Notes: generated from the letters alone by a model not told the origin. A stretch of DNA of 41,896 bases from an uncultured bacterium (GCA_905211505.1 CAJMAX010000006.1:1-41896), one strand, 5' to 3'. Positions 25,633 through 34,619 are shown, counted from the first letter of the stretch. Translations and numbers: made by a program.

Positions 25633-26457
25633 ATGGAACAGAGTTTTGACTTTTCTTCTTATAACAGCATAAAACGTTTATCAGAAGATGAATTAACAAC
25701 TTTATGGAATAAATATTTAGCAGACAAATCTGATAAACATTCAAGAGATGCAATTATTGTACAATATATTTATCTTGTAAGATATGTTGTAGGGCGCGTA
25801 AAAGTGTCATTACCTGCCACTATTTCAGTTGAAGATATCGCAGGATACGGTGTGGAAGGATTGATAAACGCCGTTGAACGCTTTTCTCCTCAGAAAAATA
25901 CAAGATTTGAAACCTATGCCCTTATAAGAATTCGTGGAGCAATTTTGGACAAAATAAGAGCTCAGGATTTTCTACCAAGAAGCGTTAGAAAAAAAATTAA
26001 AGATATTAAACAAGCCGCAGAAATTTTAAAGCAGGAACTCGGTAGAACTCCAACAACAACAGAAATTGCTAACTATCTTGACATGGATCCTGAAAAGGTT
26101 AATCAGGTAATGTCTGAAGATGTGACAATTACATCTATATACGATAAACGCGGTTCGTCTGATGATAGCATGGAAATTATTGATACTGTTGAAGATGCAA
26201 ACAAGCTTAATCCTCAAGAACGAATGGAAGAACAAAGTGTAAAAACTGATTTACAAAAAGCTCTGCAAAGACTTCCAGAAAGAGAAAGAGTTCTTATGGT
26301 TCTTTATTATCAGGAAAACATGACAATGAAAGAAATCGGACAAACACTTGGAATGTCAGAATCACGAGTTTGTCAATTACATGCACAGGGAATTATGAAA
26401 TTGAAAAATATTCTTAACGAAAATCGCTCTTCCCGACTACAAAAAGCTATTGTCTAA
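25633..26457 (+). CDS. fliA: FliA/WhiG-type (sigma-28) RNA polymerase sigma factor
   Basis: A 274-residue group 3 sigma factor that usually directs flagellar and motility promoters. Region 2 (about 25-100) includes VEDIAGYGVEGLINAVERF, then FETYALIRIRGAILDKIRAQ and the hallmark DFLPRSVRKK. Region 3 follows (ELGRTPTTTEIANYLDMD). Region 4 has ALQRLPERERVLMVLYYQEN and the HTH TMKEIGQTLGMSESRVCQLH. The frame opens at a TTG (25621), but the ATG at 25633, with GGTAGG upstream, is preferred. The gene overlaps the convergent OmpA-like gene by 4 bp. No FliM/motor genes are adjacent. FliA against WhiG/SigF-like cannot be settled here. Confidence 0.88.
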   Translation: MEQSFDFSSYNSIKRLSEDELTTLWNKYLADKSDKHSRDAIIVQYIYLVRYVVGRVKVSLPATISVEDIAGYGVEGLINAVERFSPQKNTRFETYALIRIRGAILDKIRAQDFLPRSVRKKIKDIKQAAEILKQELGRTPTTTEIANYLDMDPEKVNQVMSEDVTITSIYDKRGSSDDSMEIIDTVEDANKLNPQERMEEQSVKTDLQKALQRLPERERVLMVLYYQENMTMKEIGQTLGMSESRVCQLHAQGIMKLKNILNENRSSRLQKAIV

Positions 26458-27044
26458 CTTAGAGGTTTTTGTTTTTCATAATTGATTATTACAAAATCAA
26501 TTCGCTTATTCATATTCTGCCTGTAATTAACGTTATCATAAAACGGCATCATTTCACCAAACCCTATTGCATTAATTCTATGTGGATTAACTTTTTCTAC
26601 CTTTATTAAATAGTCAACGATTTTTCCGGCTCTAACCGTGGATAATTCCCAGTTATACTGATAATTAGAAACTTCCCAGCTATCAACATCTGTATTTCCC
26701 TCTACAATACATTGATTATTTAATGTTTTTAAAATTAGGGCAATTTGATATAAGACAGATTTTGATTGTTCTAGAAGTTCATCTTGCCCGAGATTAAAAA
26801 AAACAGTGCTATCAATACTGACAACAAGCCCCCTCGGAACTTTTGTATAAATAACAGAATTTCCAAGATTCAATTTAGAACGAAACATTCGTTCTATTTC
26901 TGCAGTAGGAACAGAATAATTCTGTGTTAAATTCCCTTTTATCTTAAAATTGGAAGTTTTAGAATATGACGGATAGGCAAAAAGACATAAAACAAATGCC
27001 ACAAAAAAAATAACATATAAAGTTTTTATTTTTTTGTTGCCCAC
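26454..27044 (-). CDS. OmpA/MotB-family peptidoglycan-binding protein
   Basis: A 196-residue envelope protein. An N-terminal hydrophobic segment (VIFFVAFVLCLFAYPSYS) is a signal peptide or anchor. The OmpA-like domain (about 75-190) shows STVFFNLGQDELLEQSKSVL, VEGNTDVDSWE, NYQYNWELSTVRAGKIVDYL and INAIGFGEMMPFYDN...NKRIDFVII. The NWELSTVRA string recalls MotB, but the N-terminal segment lacks the proton-channel aspartate context, so a stator role is unlikely. The start is a GTG at 27044 with AGAGAGG upstream. It lies 62 bp after the M16 gene on the same strand and is convergent with fliA. Confidence 0.88.
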   Translation of the reverse strand: MGNKKIKTLYVIFFVAFVLCLFAYPSYSKTSNFKIKGNLTQNYSVPTAEIERMFRSKLNLGNSVIYTKVPRGLVVSIDSTVFFNLGQDELLEQSKSVLYQIALILKTLNNQCIVEGNTDVDSWEVSNYQYNWELSTVRAGKIVDYLIKVEKVNPHRINAIGFGEMMPFYDNVNYRQNMNKRIDFVIINYEKQKPLS

Positions 27045-27106
27045 TCAACAATCCTCTCTCTTGAAATTATTTTCAAATTAAAGAGAAAAAACTATTAGCT
27101 GACAAG

Positions 27107-28321
27107 TTATGGTTTAATTATTGATAGAACATATTTATCGTTAAAATATTTTTGAGCGCACTTAAGAATTTGCTCAGATGTAACCTGTTTTACTTTAGAT
27201 TTCAATTCTTCAGAAAAATCAAATCCAAATCCCAGCACATCAAATTTAGCATAACCGCATGCTTGTTGAATATTTGTTTCATCAAGAAAGGCATATTTAC
27301 CTATAAGGTTATTTTTAGCATCATTCAATTCTTCTTCTGAAACTTGAACAGTCCTTATTTTTTCTATTTCTTCATCAAAACCTTTTAGGGAAACATCAAT
27401 ATTTTTAGGTTCAGTTGCAATATAAATCATAAAGTTCCCTGCAAGCTTGAATGTTTCATAAGAACTTCTAACCACATAAGCAAGACCCTTTTTATCTCGC
27501 AGTTCCAAAAATAACCTTGATGATAATCCACATGCACCTAAAATTATATTTAACAAAATCAAAGCAGGATATTCATCTTCTCCGTATGTTGGAACAGCCC
27601 ATCCCTTAACAATATGTGCCTGATTCAAATCAGCTCGAACATTATTTACAACTTTTTTCTCTAACAGTTCGGGCTTTTCAATATTGAATACTGAAGCCAC
27701 AGAAGCAGGTAATGTTCCAATTGTTTCTTCTATCTGAGAAAAAATATTATCTTTTTCTAACGCTCCAACAACTGCCAAACTTTTTTTACTATTAGTCAAT
27801 ATATCATTATAAGCTTCAACAATTTCATCTTTTGTTATAGAATCGATATTTCCCAAAATTTTTGTCATTGAATTCCCATAATAATGATTTTCAAACATAG
27901 CTCGACAATATGCATCCATTGCCGTTGCTCTTGGAGAATCCAATTCTGCAGTAATTTCTCCGGTTAGTTTAACCTTTTCTTTATCAAATTCTTGAAATGT
28001 AGAGTTTTTAAGAACATCATCCATTAATTCAATGGCTTTTGAAAAATCCTCATTTAAACATACAAACTTTATCCTTAAATAATTAGGAAACAGCTCACTT
28101 GAAAAATCAATTGCATATTTTTCAAATTCGTTTGCAAGCTCTTCTGAATTATATTTTTTTGTACCTTGCAAAAGTAACCTTGCCATCAACGAGTATATTC
28201 CTGGTTTCTTTTCAGGACTATTTATTGAAAAATTCAAACAGACAGCCATTCTAGGAGTATTTTTATTTTGCTTATAAATATAATTTATATCATTGTTTAA
28301 TTTTGAAATTATTTTTGTCAT
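27107..28321 (-). CDS. M16-family peptidase homologue lacking the zinc motif
   Basis: A 404-residue two-domain M16 (pitrilysin/MPP-like) fold protein. The N-terminal domain reads PGIYSLMARLLLQGTKKYNS where active members have the HxxEH zinc motif; both histidines and the glutamate are absent, so it is probably not a peptidase by itself. The C-terminal domain keeps FLELRDKKGLAYVV, the Arg/Tyr region that completes the active site of a partner subunit. M16B enzymes often work as pairs of one active and one inactive protein encoded side by side. No active partner is in this window. A GAGAGA site precedes the ATG. Confidence 0.88.
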   Translation of the reverse strand: MTKIISKLNNDINYIYKQNKNTPRMAVCLNFSINSPEKKPGIYSLMARLLLQGTKKYNSEELANEFEKYAIDFSSELFPNYLRIKFVCLNEDFSKAIELMDDVLKNSTFQEFDKEKVKLTGEITAELDSPRATAMDAYCRAMFENHYYGNSMTKILGNIDSITKDEIVEAYNDILTNSKKSLAVVGALEKDNIFSQIEETIGTLPASVASVFNIEKPELLEKKVVNNVRADLNQAHIVKGWAVPTYGEDEYPALILLNIILGACGLSSRLFLELRDKKGLAYVVRSSYETFKLAGNFMIYIATEPKNIDVSLKGFDEEIEKIRTVQVSEEELNDAKNNLIGKYAFLDETNIQQACGYAKFDVLGFGFDFSEELKSKVKQVTSEQILKCAQKYFNDKYVLSIIKP

Positions 28322-28391
28322 ATTCTCTCTACTTTCTATTATGATTGAATTCTAGCATAATTTTATATAAAACACAAATAATTAGTATTCG

Positions 28392-28400
28392 TGATATACT
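28392..28400 (+). promoter_or_regulatory. Extended -10 promoter of comM, leaderless geometry
   Basis: TGATATACT is an extended -10 (TG-N-TATACT) ending 6 nt before the comM ATG at 28407. No Shine-Dalgarno sequence lies in between. No clear -35 is seen, which is typical of extended -10 promoters. Confidence 0.5.
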
Positions 28401-28406
28401 AGCCAT

Positions 28407-29948
28407 ATGGTTAATAGAGTAAAAACAGGAACAGTCATAGGACTCAACGCATATCAAGTATGCGTTGAAACAGATGTAGTAAATTCGCTTCCGTCAATTT
28501 CGATTGTTGGATTACCTGATGCTTCTGTTAACGAAGCTCGCGACAGAGTAAAATCAGCAATAAAAAATTCAGGCTATACTTTTCCATCTAAAAAGGTTGT
28601 AATAAACCTTGCTCCTGCAGACTTAAAAAAAGTTGGCACAAGCTTTGACCTGCCTATAGCTATAGGCATTTTGATTGAAGAAGAAGTTATTGACTCTGAA
28701 AAAGTTAAAGATTACGCATTTATAGGCGAACTTTCTCTTGATGGTCTGATTCGACCGGTTAACGGAGTATTACCACTTGTTTTAGGATTAAAAGAATCAG
28801 GCATTACTAATGTAATTGTACCAATTTCAAATGCAAAGGAAGCTGCACTAATTGATGGAATTAACATCTTTGGTGCAGAACACCTGACCGAAGTGGTAAA
28901 CCATTTTATTGAAACAAAAATTCAACAAACAAATATTGATGTCAGAAAGTATCTTTCAGATAAAACCGAACAAAATTATCCTTACGACTTCAAAGATGTT
29001 AAAGGGCAACAAAAAGCAAAAAAAGCACTGGAAATTGCAGCTGCTGGCGGACATAATATGCTGATGATAGGTTCTCCTGGTTCAGGGAAAACTCTAATGG
29101 CAAAATGTTTTGCATCAATTTTGCCGCCATTAGAATTATCTGAAGCTCTTGAGCTTACTAAAATATACAGTATAAGCGGTCTGCTATCTGAAGAAGAACC
29201 CCTCATGTCAATGCGACCTTTTAGAACCGTTCATCACACAGCTTCTGCAAATGGTATAATTGGAGGAGGAACCACTCCAAAACCCGGAGAAATTACACTA
29301 GCTCACCGTGGAGTATTATTTTTGGATGAAATGGTTGAATTTCCGCGTCAGGTACTTGAAGTTTTAAGACAACCTTTGGAAGACGGAGAAATCGTCATAT
29401 CAAGAGCAAAACATTCAATAAAATATCCTGCTAAATTTATGCTTCTTGGTGCGATGAATCCTTGTCCTTGCGGATATTTGGGCGATAAAGAAAAACAGTG
29501 TACCTGTTCAGATTTTCAAATCGGCCGATATCTTGCAAAATTATCAGGGCCACTATTAGACAGAATTGATTTACAGATTGATGTCCCGCGCCTCACACCA
29601 TCTGAACTTTTAAACTCCAATTCAGAAGAAGAAGATTCAGCAACTATAAGAAAAAGAGTTATAAAAGCCAGAGAAATACAACATGCACGCTACAAAAACG
29701 AAAATATCCTTACAAATTCCGAACTAACATCTGATTTAATAAAAAAATATTGTAAAATTGATGACAAATCAAAAGAACTTTTAAAAGTTGCTATTATAAA
29801 ATATCAACTATCAGGCAGAAGATATGATAGAATCTTAAAACTGGCTAGAACTATAGCAGACTTAGATTCATCAAATAATATTCAACAATTCCATTTAATG
29901 CAAGCTCTTCAATACAGGATGTTTAATCCTGAAGAATATGGCAAATAG
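28407..29948 (+). CDS. comM: YifB/ComM-type Mg-chelatase-like AAA+ ATPase
   Basis: A 513-residue AAA+ protein. In transformable bacteria ComM is a branch-migration helicase for DNA uptake. The N-terminal Lon-like (ChlI) domain (about 1-170) has SISIVGLPDASVNEARDRVK and GTSFDLPIAIGIL. The AAA+ core has Walker A GSPGSGKT (about 222-229), Walker B GVLFLDEM and a Cys-rich insert, NPCPCGYLGDKEKQCTCS, followed by GPLLDRIDLQIDVPRL. The C-terminal lid ends with YDRILKLARTIADL. Full length and intact. No competence genes are adjacent, although a pilin is 4 kb away. Confidence 0.93.
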   Translation: MVNRVKTGTVIGLNAYQVCVETDVVNSLPSISIVGLPDASVNEARDRVKSAIKNSGYTFPSKKVVINLAPADLKKVGTSFDLPIAIGILIEEEVIDSEKVKDYAFIGELSLDGLIRPVNGVLPLVLGLKESGITNVIVPISNAKEAALIDGINIFGAEHLTEVVNHFIETKIQQTNIDVRKYLSDKTEQNYPYDFKDVKGQQKAKKALEIAAAGGHNMLMIGSPGSGKTLMAKCFASILPPLELSEALELTKIYSISGLLSEEEPLMSMRPFRTVHHTASANGIIGGGTTPKPGEITLAHRGVLFLDEMVEFPRQVLEVLRQPLEDGEIVISRAKHSIKYPAKFMLLGAMNPCPCGYLGDKEKQCTCSDFQIGRYLAKLSGPLLDRIDLQIDVPRLTPSELLNSNSEEEDSATIRKRVIKAREIQHARYKNENILTNSELTSDLIKKYCKIDDKSKELLKVAIIKYQLSGRRYDRILKLARTIADLDSSNNIQQFHLMQALQYRMFNPEEYGK

Positions 29949-29980
29949 ATTTTAACAAAGGTTAATATTTATTTAAATTT

Positions 29981-30009
29981 TAGCAAAAAATATTATTTTC
30001 ACTTATTAT
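29981..30009 (+). promoter_or_regulatory. Promoter of the 30049 gene (TAGCAA-N17-TATTAT)
   Basis: TAGCAA (29981-29986), 17 bp and TATTAT (30004-30009) fit sigma-70 spacing upstream of a gene with a good AAAGGAG site. The first part is inside the TAGCAAAAAATATTATT string shared with other upstream regions. Confidence 0.5.
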
Positions 30010-30048
30010 ATGTAAACAGTCATATTTACCCAAACAAAGGAGATAAAA

Positions 30049-30339
30049 ATGGAACCAATAAGATGCTTACTAAGTTCAAGCTGCAGAAAACCTTTAACTG
30101 TTAATGAATATAAATTAAAAAATGGAAAACATATAACAGAAATTATAACTGATTATGGTGAAGGCAAACAAGTAACTAGAGAAGTATATAAAAACTTACT
30201 AGGCTATCCGGAAAAAGTTGTTGACCATGTTTTTGGAACTATTGAAACTTTCTATCCAGGTAAGATTGGTGTTATAAGTGAAATCAACGGTGTAAAAACA
30301 GAAAAACCGGATTTGACAATGGATATGTTAACAAGATAA
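30049..30339 (+). CDS. Small protein of unknown function (96 aa)
   Basis: No family is recognised. The 96-residue protein is soluble, with no signal or membrane segment and two cysteines near the N-terminus (RCLLSSSC). The body (NGKHITEIITDYGEGKQVTR, HVFGTIETFYPGKIGVISEI) suggests a small beta-rich domain. Translation is well supported: AAAGGAG 6-10 nt upstream, a promoter at 29981 and a perfect terminator right after the stop. It appears to be a monocistronic and possibly highly expressed gene. Confidence 0.75.
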   Translation: MEPIRCLLSSSCRKPLTVNEYKLKNGKHITEIITDYGEGKQVTREVYKNLLGYPEKVVDHVFGTIETFYPGKIGVISEINGVKTEKPDLTMDMLTR

Positions 30340-30349
30340 TAAAGAAAAT

Positions 30350-30383
30350 AAAAAGTCCTGAGATTCAGGACTTTTTATTTTTT
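30350..30383. terminator. Bidirectional terminator between convergent genes
   Basis: AAAAAGTCCTGA (30350-30361), GAT loop and TCAGGACTTTTT (30365-30376) form a perfect 12 bp stem with T and A runs on both sides. The right arm includes the stop codon (30367-30365) of the leftward membrane-protein gene, so that gene ends inside its terminator. Confidence 0.9.
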
Positions 30384-30835
30384 TCATCTGTTATACTTTT
30401 TAAAAACTCTTTCATTAAACTTATTTTTTCTGTCCCTATAATCTCAAATGAAATTTGTTCCTGTCTTAACCTTAAATAAAATTCAGCTTCCTGAAAAACA
30501 ATCATTTTATTGTTTATAAAAAAAACTATCTGAGGTTTTGCTTCTCTTACTTTATAATCTACAATATCAGAAAAATTCACACCAACACCATTTATCATAA
30601 TATAATCATCAATAATTTTAACAATATCTTTTTTATTTAACTTATTGATTATTAAAAACCTTGGAACATAGAGTATTGAAACTGACAAAATTAAAATTAT
30701 TGCAGTTAAAATTGATATTCTGTGTAAAAAATACAAGTAAAAAATAAAACCTGCAATTAAAAAATACAAGCATAAAATTCCAAGAACTATCATGGATGGT
30801 CGTTCTTCAATATTCGATTTTAAATACTCTTTCAT
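30365..30835 (-). CDS. Small membrane protein, possibly PH-like
   Basis: A 156-residue protein with two membrane helices (about 15-37 and 41-62) followed by a cytoplasmic domain (VKIIDDYIMINGVGVNFSDIV, KPQIVFFINNKMIVFQE) that resembles the small PH-like domains found behind two-helix anchors in bacteria. That resemblance is only by eye. The tail is basic and charged. GGTGGAAAT precedes the ATG. It lies 17 bp after the 123-residue membrane gene and is the last gene of the spoIID-murJ unit. Confidence 0.72.
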   Translation of the reverse strand: MKEYLKSNIEERPSMIVLGILCLYFLIAGFIFYLYFLHRISILTAIILILSVSILYVPRFLIINKLNKKDIVKIIDDYIMINGVGVNFSDIVDYKVREAKPQIVFFINNKMIVFQEAEFYLRLRQEQISFEIIGTEKISLMKEFLKSITDEKNKKS

Positions 30836-30852
30836 ATTTCCACCATATTATT

Positions 30853-31224
30853 TTATTTTTGATAAATTTCTACTCCATATTTATCCATAAGATTATTCTT
30901 TTTTTCATAAGAAATTATTGCCGATACCAGTGTACCTGCAAGTATACCTATAGGAAGACCCAGTACTGTTGCAAAAAATTGAGACTTGCTTCCTGAAGCA
31001 GCTTTTTTTATAGCAACAAGCCAGCCGCCAAGTCCACCTCCAACAGTACAAGCTGTTGTTAGCTTGTGTAAATCATCAGCCTGAAAATTATATTTAGACA
31101 CAAATTCATCAGCTTTATTTTCTGCAATAGTATAGCTCGGAACACGTGAGGGCTTATTGGGGCTTGACTTATAATCAAGTCTTACTCTTCCATTTTCTAA
31201 ATTTGGACCAATTTGTAATTTCAT
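30853..31224 (-). CDS. Small glycine-rich membrane protein (123 aa)
   Basis: No family is recognised. The N-terminal half is polar (MKLQIGPNLENGRVRLDYKS). Two hydrophobic Gly/Ala-rich segments follow at about 58-74 (ACTVGGGLGGWLVAI) and 84-108 (FFATVLGLPIGILAGTLVSAI), with a Lys/Ser loop between them. This is a hairpin-type membrane insertion. It lies 40 bp after murJ in the same direction, so it may share the envelope theme. Confidence 0.7.
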   Translation of the reverse strand: MKLQIGPNLENGRVRLDYKSSPNKPSRVPSYTIAENKADEFVSKYNFQADDLHKLTTACTVGGGLGGWLVAIKKAASGSKSQFFATVLGLPIGILAGTLVSAIISYEKKNNLMDKYGVEIYQK

Positions 31225-31264
31225 ACTCTCACACTAACCTCTTATTTATAAAAATAAAAGTACC

Positions 31265-32863
31265 CTACTTTCTCAAAATTTTTGCAGATAATCTATTAAA
31301 TAACTCGCTAGCATACTCCATCTTAAATAATAAATTAATTGGAATATATATAGCCAGACAAACAATTGCAATAACTGAAATCTTAAAAATTTCAAAAGGA
31401 ATCTTTGGTAATTGAACAAATTTATCAATTTCAACAGCACATAGCCAACAGCCAATAAGAGCAATCAAACCTGCCACTATCATTTTCAATAAGTTTATAA
31501 AAAGAGTCCTGTAATCCATCTTCATTTTTTTAGTAATCAAAACACCTAAAACACAAGCATTAAACAGCGTTACCAGTGAAGTTGAAAGTGTAATACCACC
31601 AATACCAAAGTGCATTTTTGATATTAAAAGATAATTTAAAACAAGTTTTAAAACTATTGAAGAAAATGCAACAATAAAAGGGGTAGCAGAGTCATTAAAT
31701 GAATAATAAACCCTTGTTATTGAATCCCTGAAAACATAAGGAATGATTGACACAGATAAAAACCATAAGGCTTCAGTCACCATAAATGTAGCGTTTTTGT
31801 CAAATACTCCATGTTCAAATACAAGCCGAACAGCATCCATCCCCACGACTAAAATGCCTATAATAATCGGAATTGCCCCAAAGAATAAAACTCCAACACC
31901 TTTGTTAAAGTAATTTTTAATTCCATCATAATCTTTATCGGCAACAAGCCTCGCAAAAATTGGGAATAACGGTACAAGAAAGGCTGTAACAAGAATTCCT
32001 ACCGGGAATTGAAAAATTCTATTTGCATAACCTATAGCTGTCCATGCACCTTCAGATATTGAAGATGTAAAAAACATGTCAACATAAATATGGATTTGAC
32101 CAACTGTTGAACTTAAAACTGCTGGAAATAATAATTCACATATTTCTTTAAAATACTGATTATTGGCAAATTCAAAATTAGGTTTTAATTTGTAGCCTAA
32201 TTTTTTGATATTCGGATATTGAATAACAAGCTGTAGTATAGCACCGATTGTGGTTGCCCAGGCAAGCGCGTAACCTTTTTTGTCATCAGGCACTGCCATT
32301 ACAACACCTATAATTGCTAAACTCATAATAATCGGTGATAAATTAGGCAGCATAAACTGTTTGTATATGATAAGAATCCCGTAATAAATTCCGACTATTC
32401 CGCCAATAACAAGAAGCGGTGTCATAATTTTTAAATGTGCAGCAGCAAGATTTATCATTTCAGCAGAGCCGCTTGAGATGATTAACCCCATTATTTGTCT
32501 TGGAAATACAAACATTATAACTGATAATGCAAGAAAAAATATTATTGTTGCAGTCATAAATGTTGAATAAAGCTTATTTACAGTTTCTGACGGTTTTTCT
32601 TGAAGATTTGGAATTAGCTTTGAAAAAATAGCAACAGTTGCACTGTGAAAAGGACCTCCAACTCCGCCCAACAAAATCAATGATAACGACGGGATTTGAT
32701 AAGCATAATAATAAGCATCGGAAACTAAAGAAGCACCATAATAATTAGCAATCACAATATCCCTTACAAAACCTATCAATTTACTCACAATTGTAACAAC
32801 TGCAATCATCCAAGCTGCTTTCAACAAACTAGGAGATTTATCTTGTTTAGTTGCTGTACTCAT
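31265..32863 (-). CDS. murJ: Lipid II flippase MurJ (MviN family)
   Basis: A 532-residue polytopic membrane protein of the MurJ/MviN family that flips lipid II for peptidoglycan synthesis. The N-terminus (LLKAAWMIAVVTIVSKLIGF, VRDIVIANYYGAS..SDAYYYAYQIPSL) is characteristic, as are GGVGGPFHSATVAIFSKL and YANRIFQFPVGILVTAFLVP. About 14 hydrophobic segments are apparent, normal for the family. The start ATG overlaps the end of the spoIID-like gene by 17 bp and has AGGAAA upstream, so it is translationally coupled. Confidence 0.95.
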   Translation of the reverse strand: MSTATKQDKSPSLLKAAWMIAVVTIVSKLIGFVRDIVIANYYGASLVSDAYYYAYQIPSLSLILLGGVGGPFHSATVAIFSKLIPNLQEKPSETVNKLYSTFMTATIIFFLALSVIMFVFPRQIMGLIISSGSAEMINLAAAHLKIMTPLLVIGGIVGIYYGILIIYKQFMLPNLSPIIMSLAIIGVVMAVPDDKKGYALAWATTIGAILQLVIQYPNIKKLGYKLKPNFEFANNQYFKEICELLFPAVLSSTVGQIHIYVDMFFTSSISEGAWTAIGYANRIFQFPVGILVTAFLVPLFPIFARLVADKDYDGIKNYFNKGVGVLFFGAIPIIIGILVVGMDAVRLVFEHGVFDKNATFMVTEALWFLSVSIIPYVFRDSITRVYYSFNDSATPFIVAFSSIVLKLVLNYLLISKMHFGIGGITLSTSLVTLFNACVLGVLITKKMKMDYRTLFINLLKMIVAGLIALIGCWLCAVEIDKFVQLPKIPFEIFKISVIAIVCLAIYIPINLLFKMEYASELFNRLSAKILRK

Positions 32864-34565
32864 TTTTTCCTGCTACCTCTATATACATTCTTAACCCTTT
32901 ATTGCTCTCCTGTGCTGTAGGAAAATAAAAAGTTACCGTATTCATTCCATGTTTTAAATAAGATGACAAATCAATACGGTTAAACCGCTGTGATTTATCT
33001 AAAATAATTTTTTCATCTATACCATTTATACTTGCATCAATGTAATCTACTTTGTATTTGTTATCTACAATCAGATTTGCCTGCCTGTTTTTTGAAAAAA
33101 ATGTTTGAGAAACCTGATTCTGTTCACTATTTGAAGACAACACAAACGGCTGTGTTGTTAAACTAATACCTGTGTAATAATGCTGTAGAATTTTTTCATA
33201 CGGCATATTCAATTCAGTTGCCATATATCCTGCCCCGTACTGGCTCATACCGACGCCATGTCCAAATCCGCCGCCATAGGCTTTTATATATATTAATTCA
33301 CCATTTTCGTTATACTCATGCTCAAACACAACATTTGCACTAGGCAAGGCTTTACCATGATTGGTCAAAAGTCTTCTGATTACAAGCTCTTTTTCCACGA
33401 TATAATTACCTGAATCTGTTTGAATTTCAAGTTTGATAATTTTCCCGGAATCTCCTCGCTTTAAAACATTCAGTTTTTTTATAATCCCGATAACTTCACC
33501 TTTTTTTACTTCCGGATGAACAAAACCTGCCGCACTTTGAGCTGCTATATGATTTTGAACTTCATCTTGAATTTCCTGACCATTCCACTCTCTTTCCCAG
33601 CGATAGTACGTTGAATTAACATCATATGAATCAGGTTTTGATTTATAAAATTCAGCGGCCGCTTCTTCAGTATTCAATGGTTTAAAGTTCTCACAATCAG
33701 GCTTTGCCACGAGGTAAGGCTTTGGTTTAGAAGGAAATTCTTTAGTAAACGGCTCAGAAAAAGTATACTGATAACTTTCTGTATAACCGCCTGCTGTAGA
33801 TGAATACTGTGCAAGTATCAAATTCCAATCATATATTGCAACAATACCGGTAGTTTCTTCAACTGCACGATTTGAAAGTTCCTTTTCGGAATTTGCACCA
33901 AAATAAACCTGACTTGCAACAGAATCAACAACATCATAATTCGGATTTGCTTTAATACGTGGAGACAATACGTAATTTCTTGCAGCAACACTTTGAGCTT
34001 TTAAGGCTTCCAGACCAAAGCGAACAGGCATTTCGTTTGGAACAACACCTTTTAAATAATCTTCAAGCCAAATTGAATTCACTATATAAAATTTACCATC
34101 TTTGTTTGAGGGAATAAGTTCAAATGTTCCACGATACTGTGCCTCTTTCCCTGCCCTTTTCAACCCGCTTATACCAAGAAAACCATAATCCGTTTTGAAT
34201 ATCACTGGTCCTGAAATCTTTGCTATAACTTTATCTTCAGAATCTTTTAATATAAAAATTTTTCCGCACATAGAAATTTTTATATTATTTTGCCCATCAT
34301 AAGTGTTAATATATTCTTTATTGTTATATATTTCAAATTCTTCTGTACCATAAATTGAAGCTGTACTCCATTCATAAGTAGAAAAATTTTGAGAACCAAT
34401 TCCAACGCGTACAATTTTTGAATGCGGAGAGTCAATATACGGATTATTGATAACATCCTTTGCAATTTGTAATGTCTTTTGAGGAATATTTACATAATAA
34501 GGAGAACCCATTACGGGAAGTGATAATAAAAAATTTGCAAGTAAAACTATACCCAATTTCCTCAT
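32847..34565 (-). CDS. SpoIID/LytB-domain protein
   Basis: A 572-residue exported protein with a signal peptide (RKLGIVLLANFLLSLPVMGS). SpoIID is a lytic transglycosylase/amidase enhancer in endospore formers, and non-sporulating bacteria including cyanobacteria carry relatives acting on peptidoglycan. Signatures are WLEDYLKGVVPNEMPVRFGLEALKAQSVAARNY (split here by its length), TAGGYTES and GFGHGVGMSQYGAGYMA. A beta-rich C-terminal part follows. The frame opens further upstream, but the ATG at 34565 gives the best signal peptide. No Shine-Dalgarno sequence; TATAAT is exactly 6 nt before this ATG. Confidence 0.9.
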   Translation of the reverse strand: MRKLGIVLLANFLLSLPVMGSPYYVNIPQKTLQIAKDVINNPYIDSPHSKIVRVGIGSQNFSTYEWSTASIYGTEEFEIYNNKEYINTYDGQNNIKISMCGKIFILKDSEDKVIAKISGPVIFKTDYGFLGISGLKRAGKEAQYRGTFELIPSNKDGKFYIVNSIWLEDYLKGVVPNEMPVRFGLEALKAQSVAARNYVLSPRIKANPNYDVVDSVASQVYFGANSEKELSNRAVEETTGIVAIYDWNLILAQYSSTAGGYTESYQYTFSEPFTKEFPSKPKPYLVAKPDCENFKPLNTEEAAAEFYKSKPDSYDVNSTYYRWEREWNGQEIQDEVQNHIAAQSAAGFVHPEVKKGEVIGIIKKLNVLKRGDSGKIIKLEIQTDSGNYIVEKELVIRRLLTNHGKALPSANVVFEHEYNENGELIYIKAYGGGFGHGVGMSQYGAGYMATELNMPYEKILQHYYTGISLTTQPFVLSSNSEQNQVSQTFFSKNRQANLIVDNKYKVDYIDASINGIDEKIILDKSQRFNRIDLSSYLKHGMNTVTFYFPTAQESNKGLRMYIEVAGKNEYSN

Positions 34566-34571
34566 AAATTT

Positions 34572-34577
34572 ATTATA
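34572..34577 (-). promoter_or_regulatory. spoIID-like gene -10 box, leaderless geometry
   Basis: On the minus strand TATAAT is followed by AAATTT and the ATG at 34565. The spacing is identical to metF. The -35 region is AT-rich with no clear TTGACA. Confidence 0.5.
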
Positions 34578-34619
34578 AAACAAAGAAAAATTTTTTAAAA
34601 AAGTTTAAATATAAATTAC

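Noticed and set aside
26454..27044. MotB stator protein
   Set aside because: The OmpA-like domain fits, but the N-terminal segment lacks the proton-channel aspartate context and no motA is adjacent.
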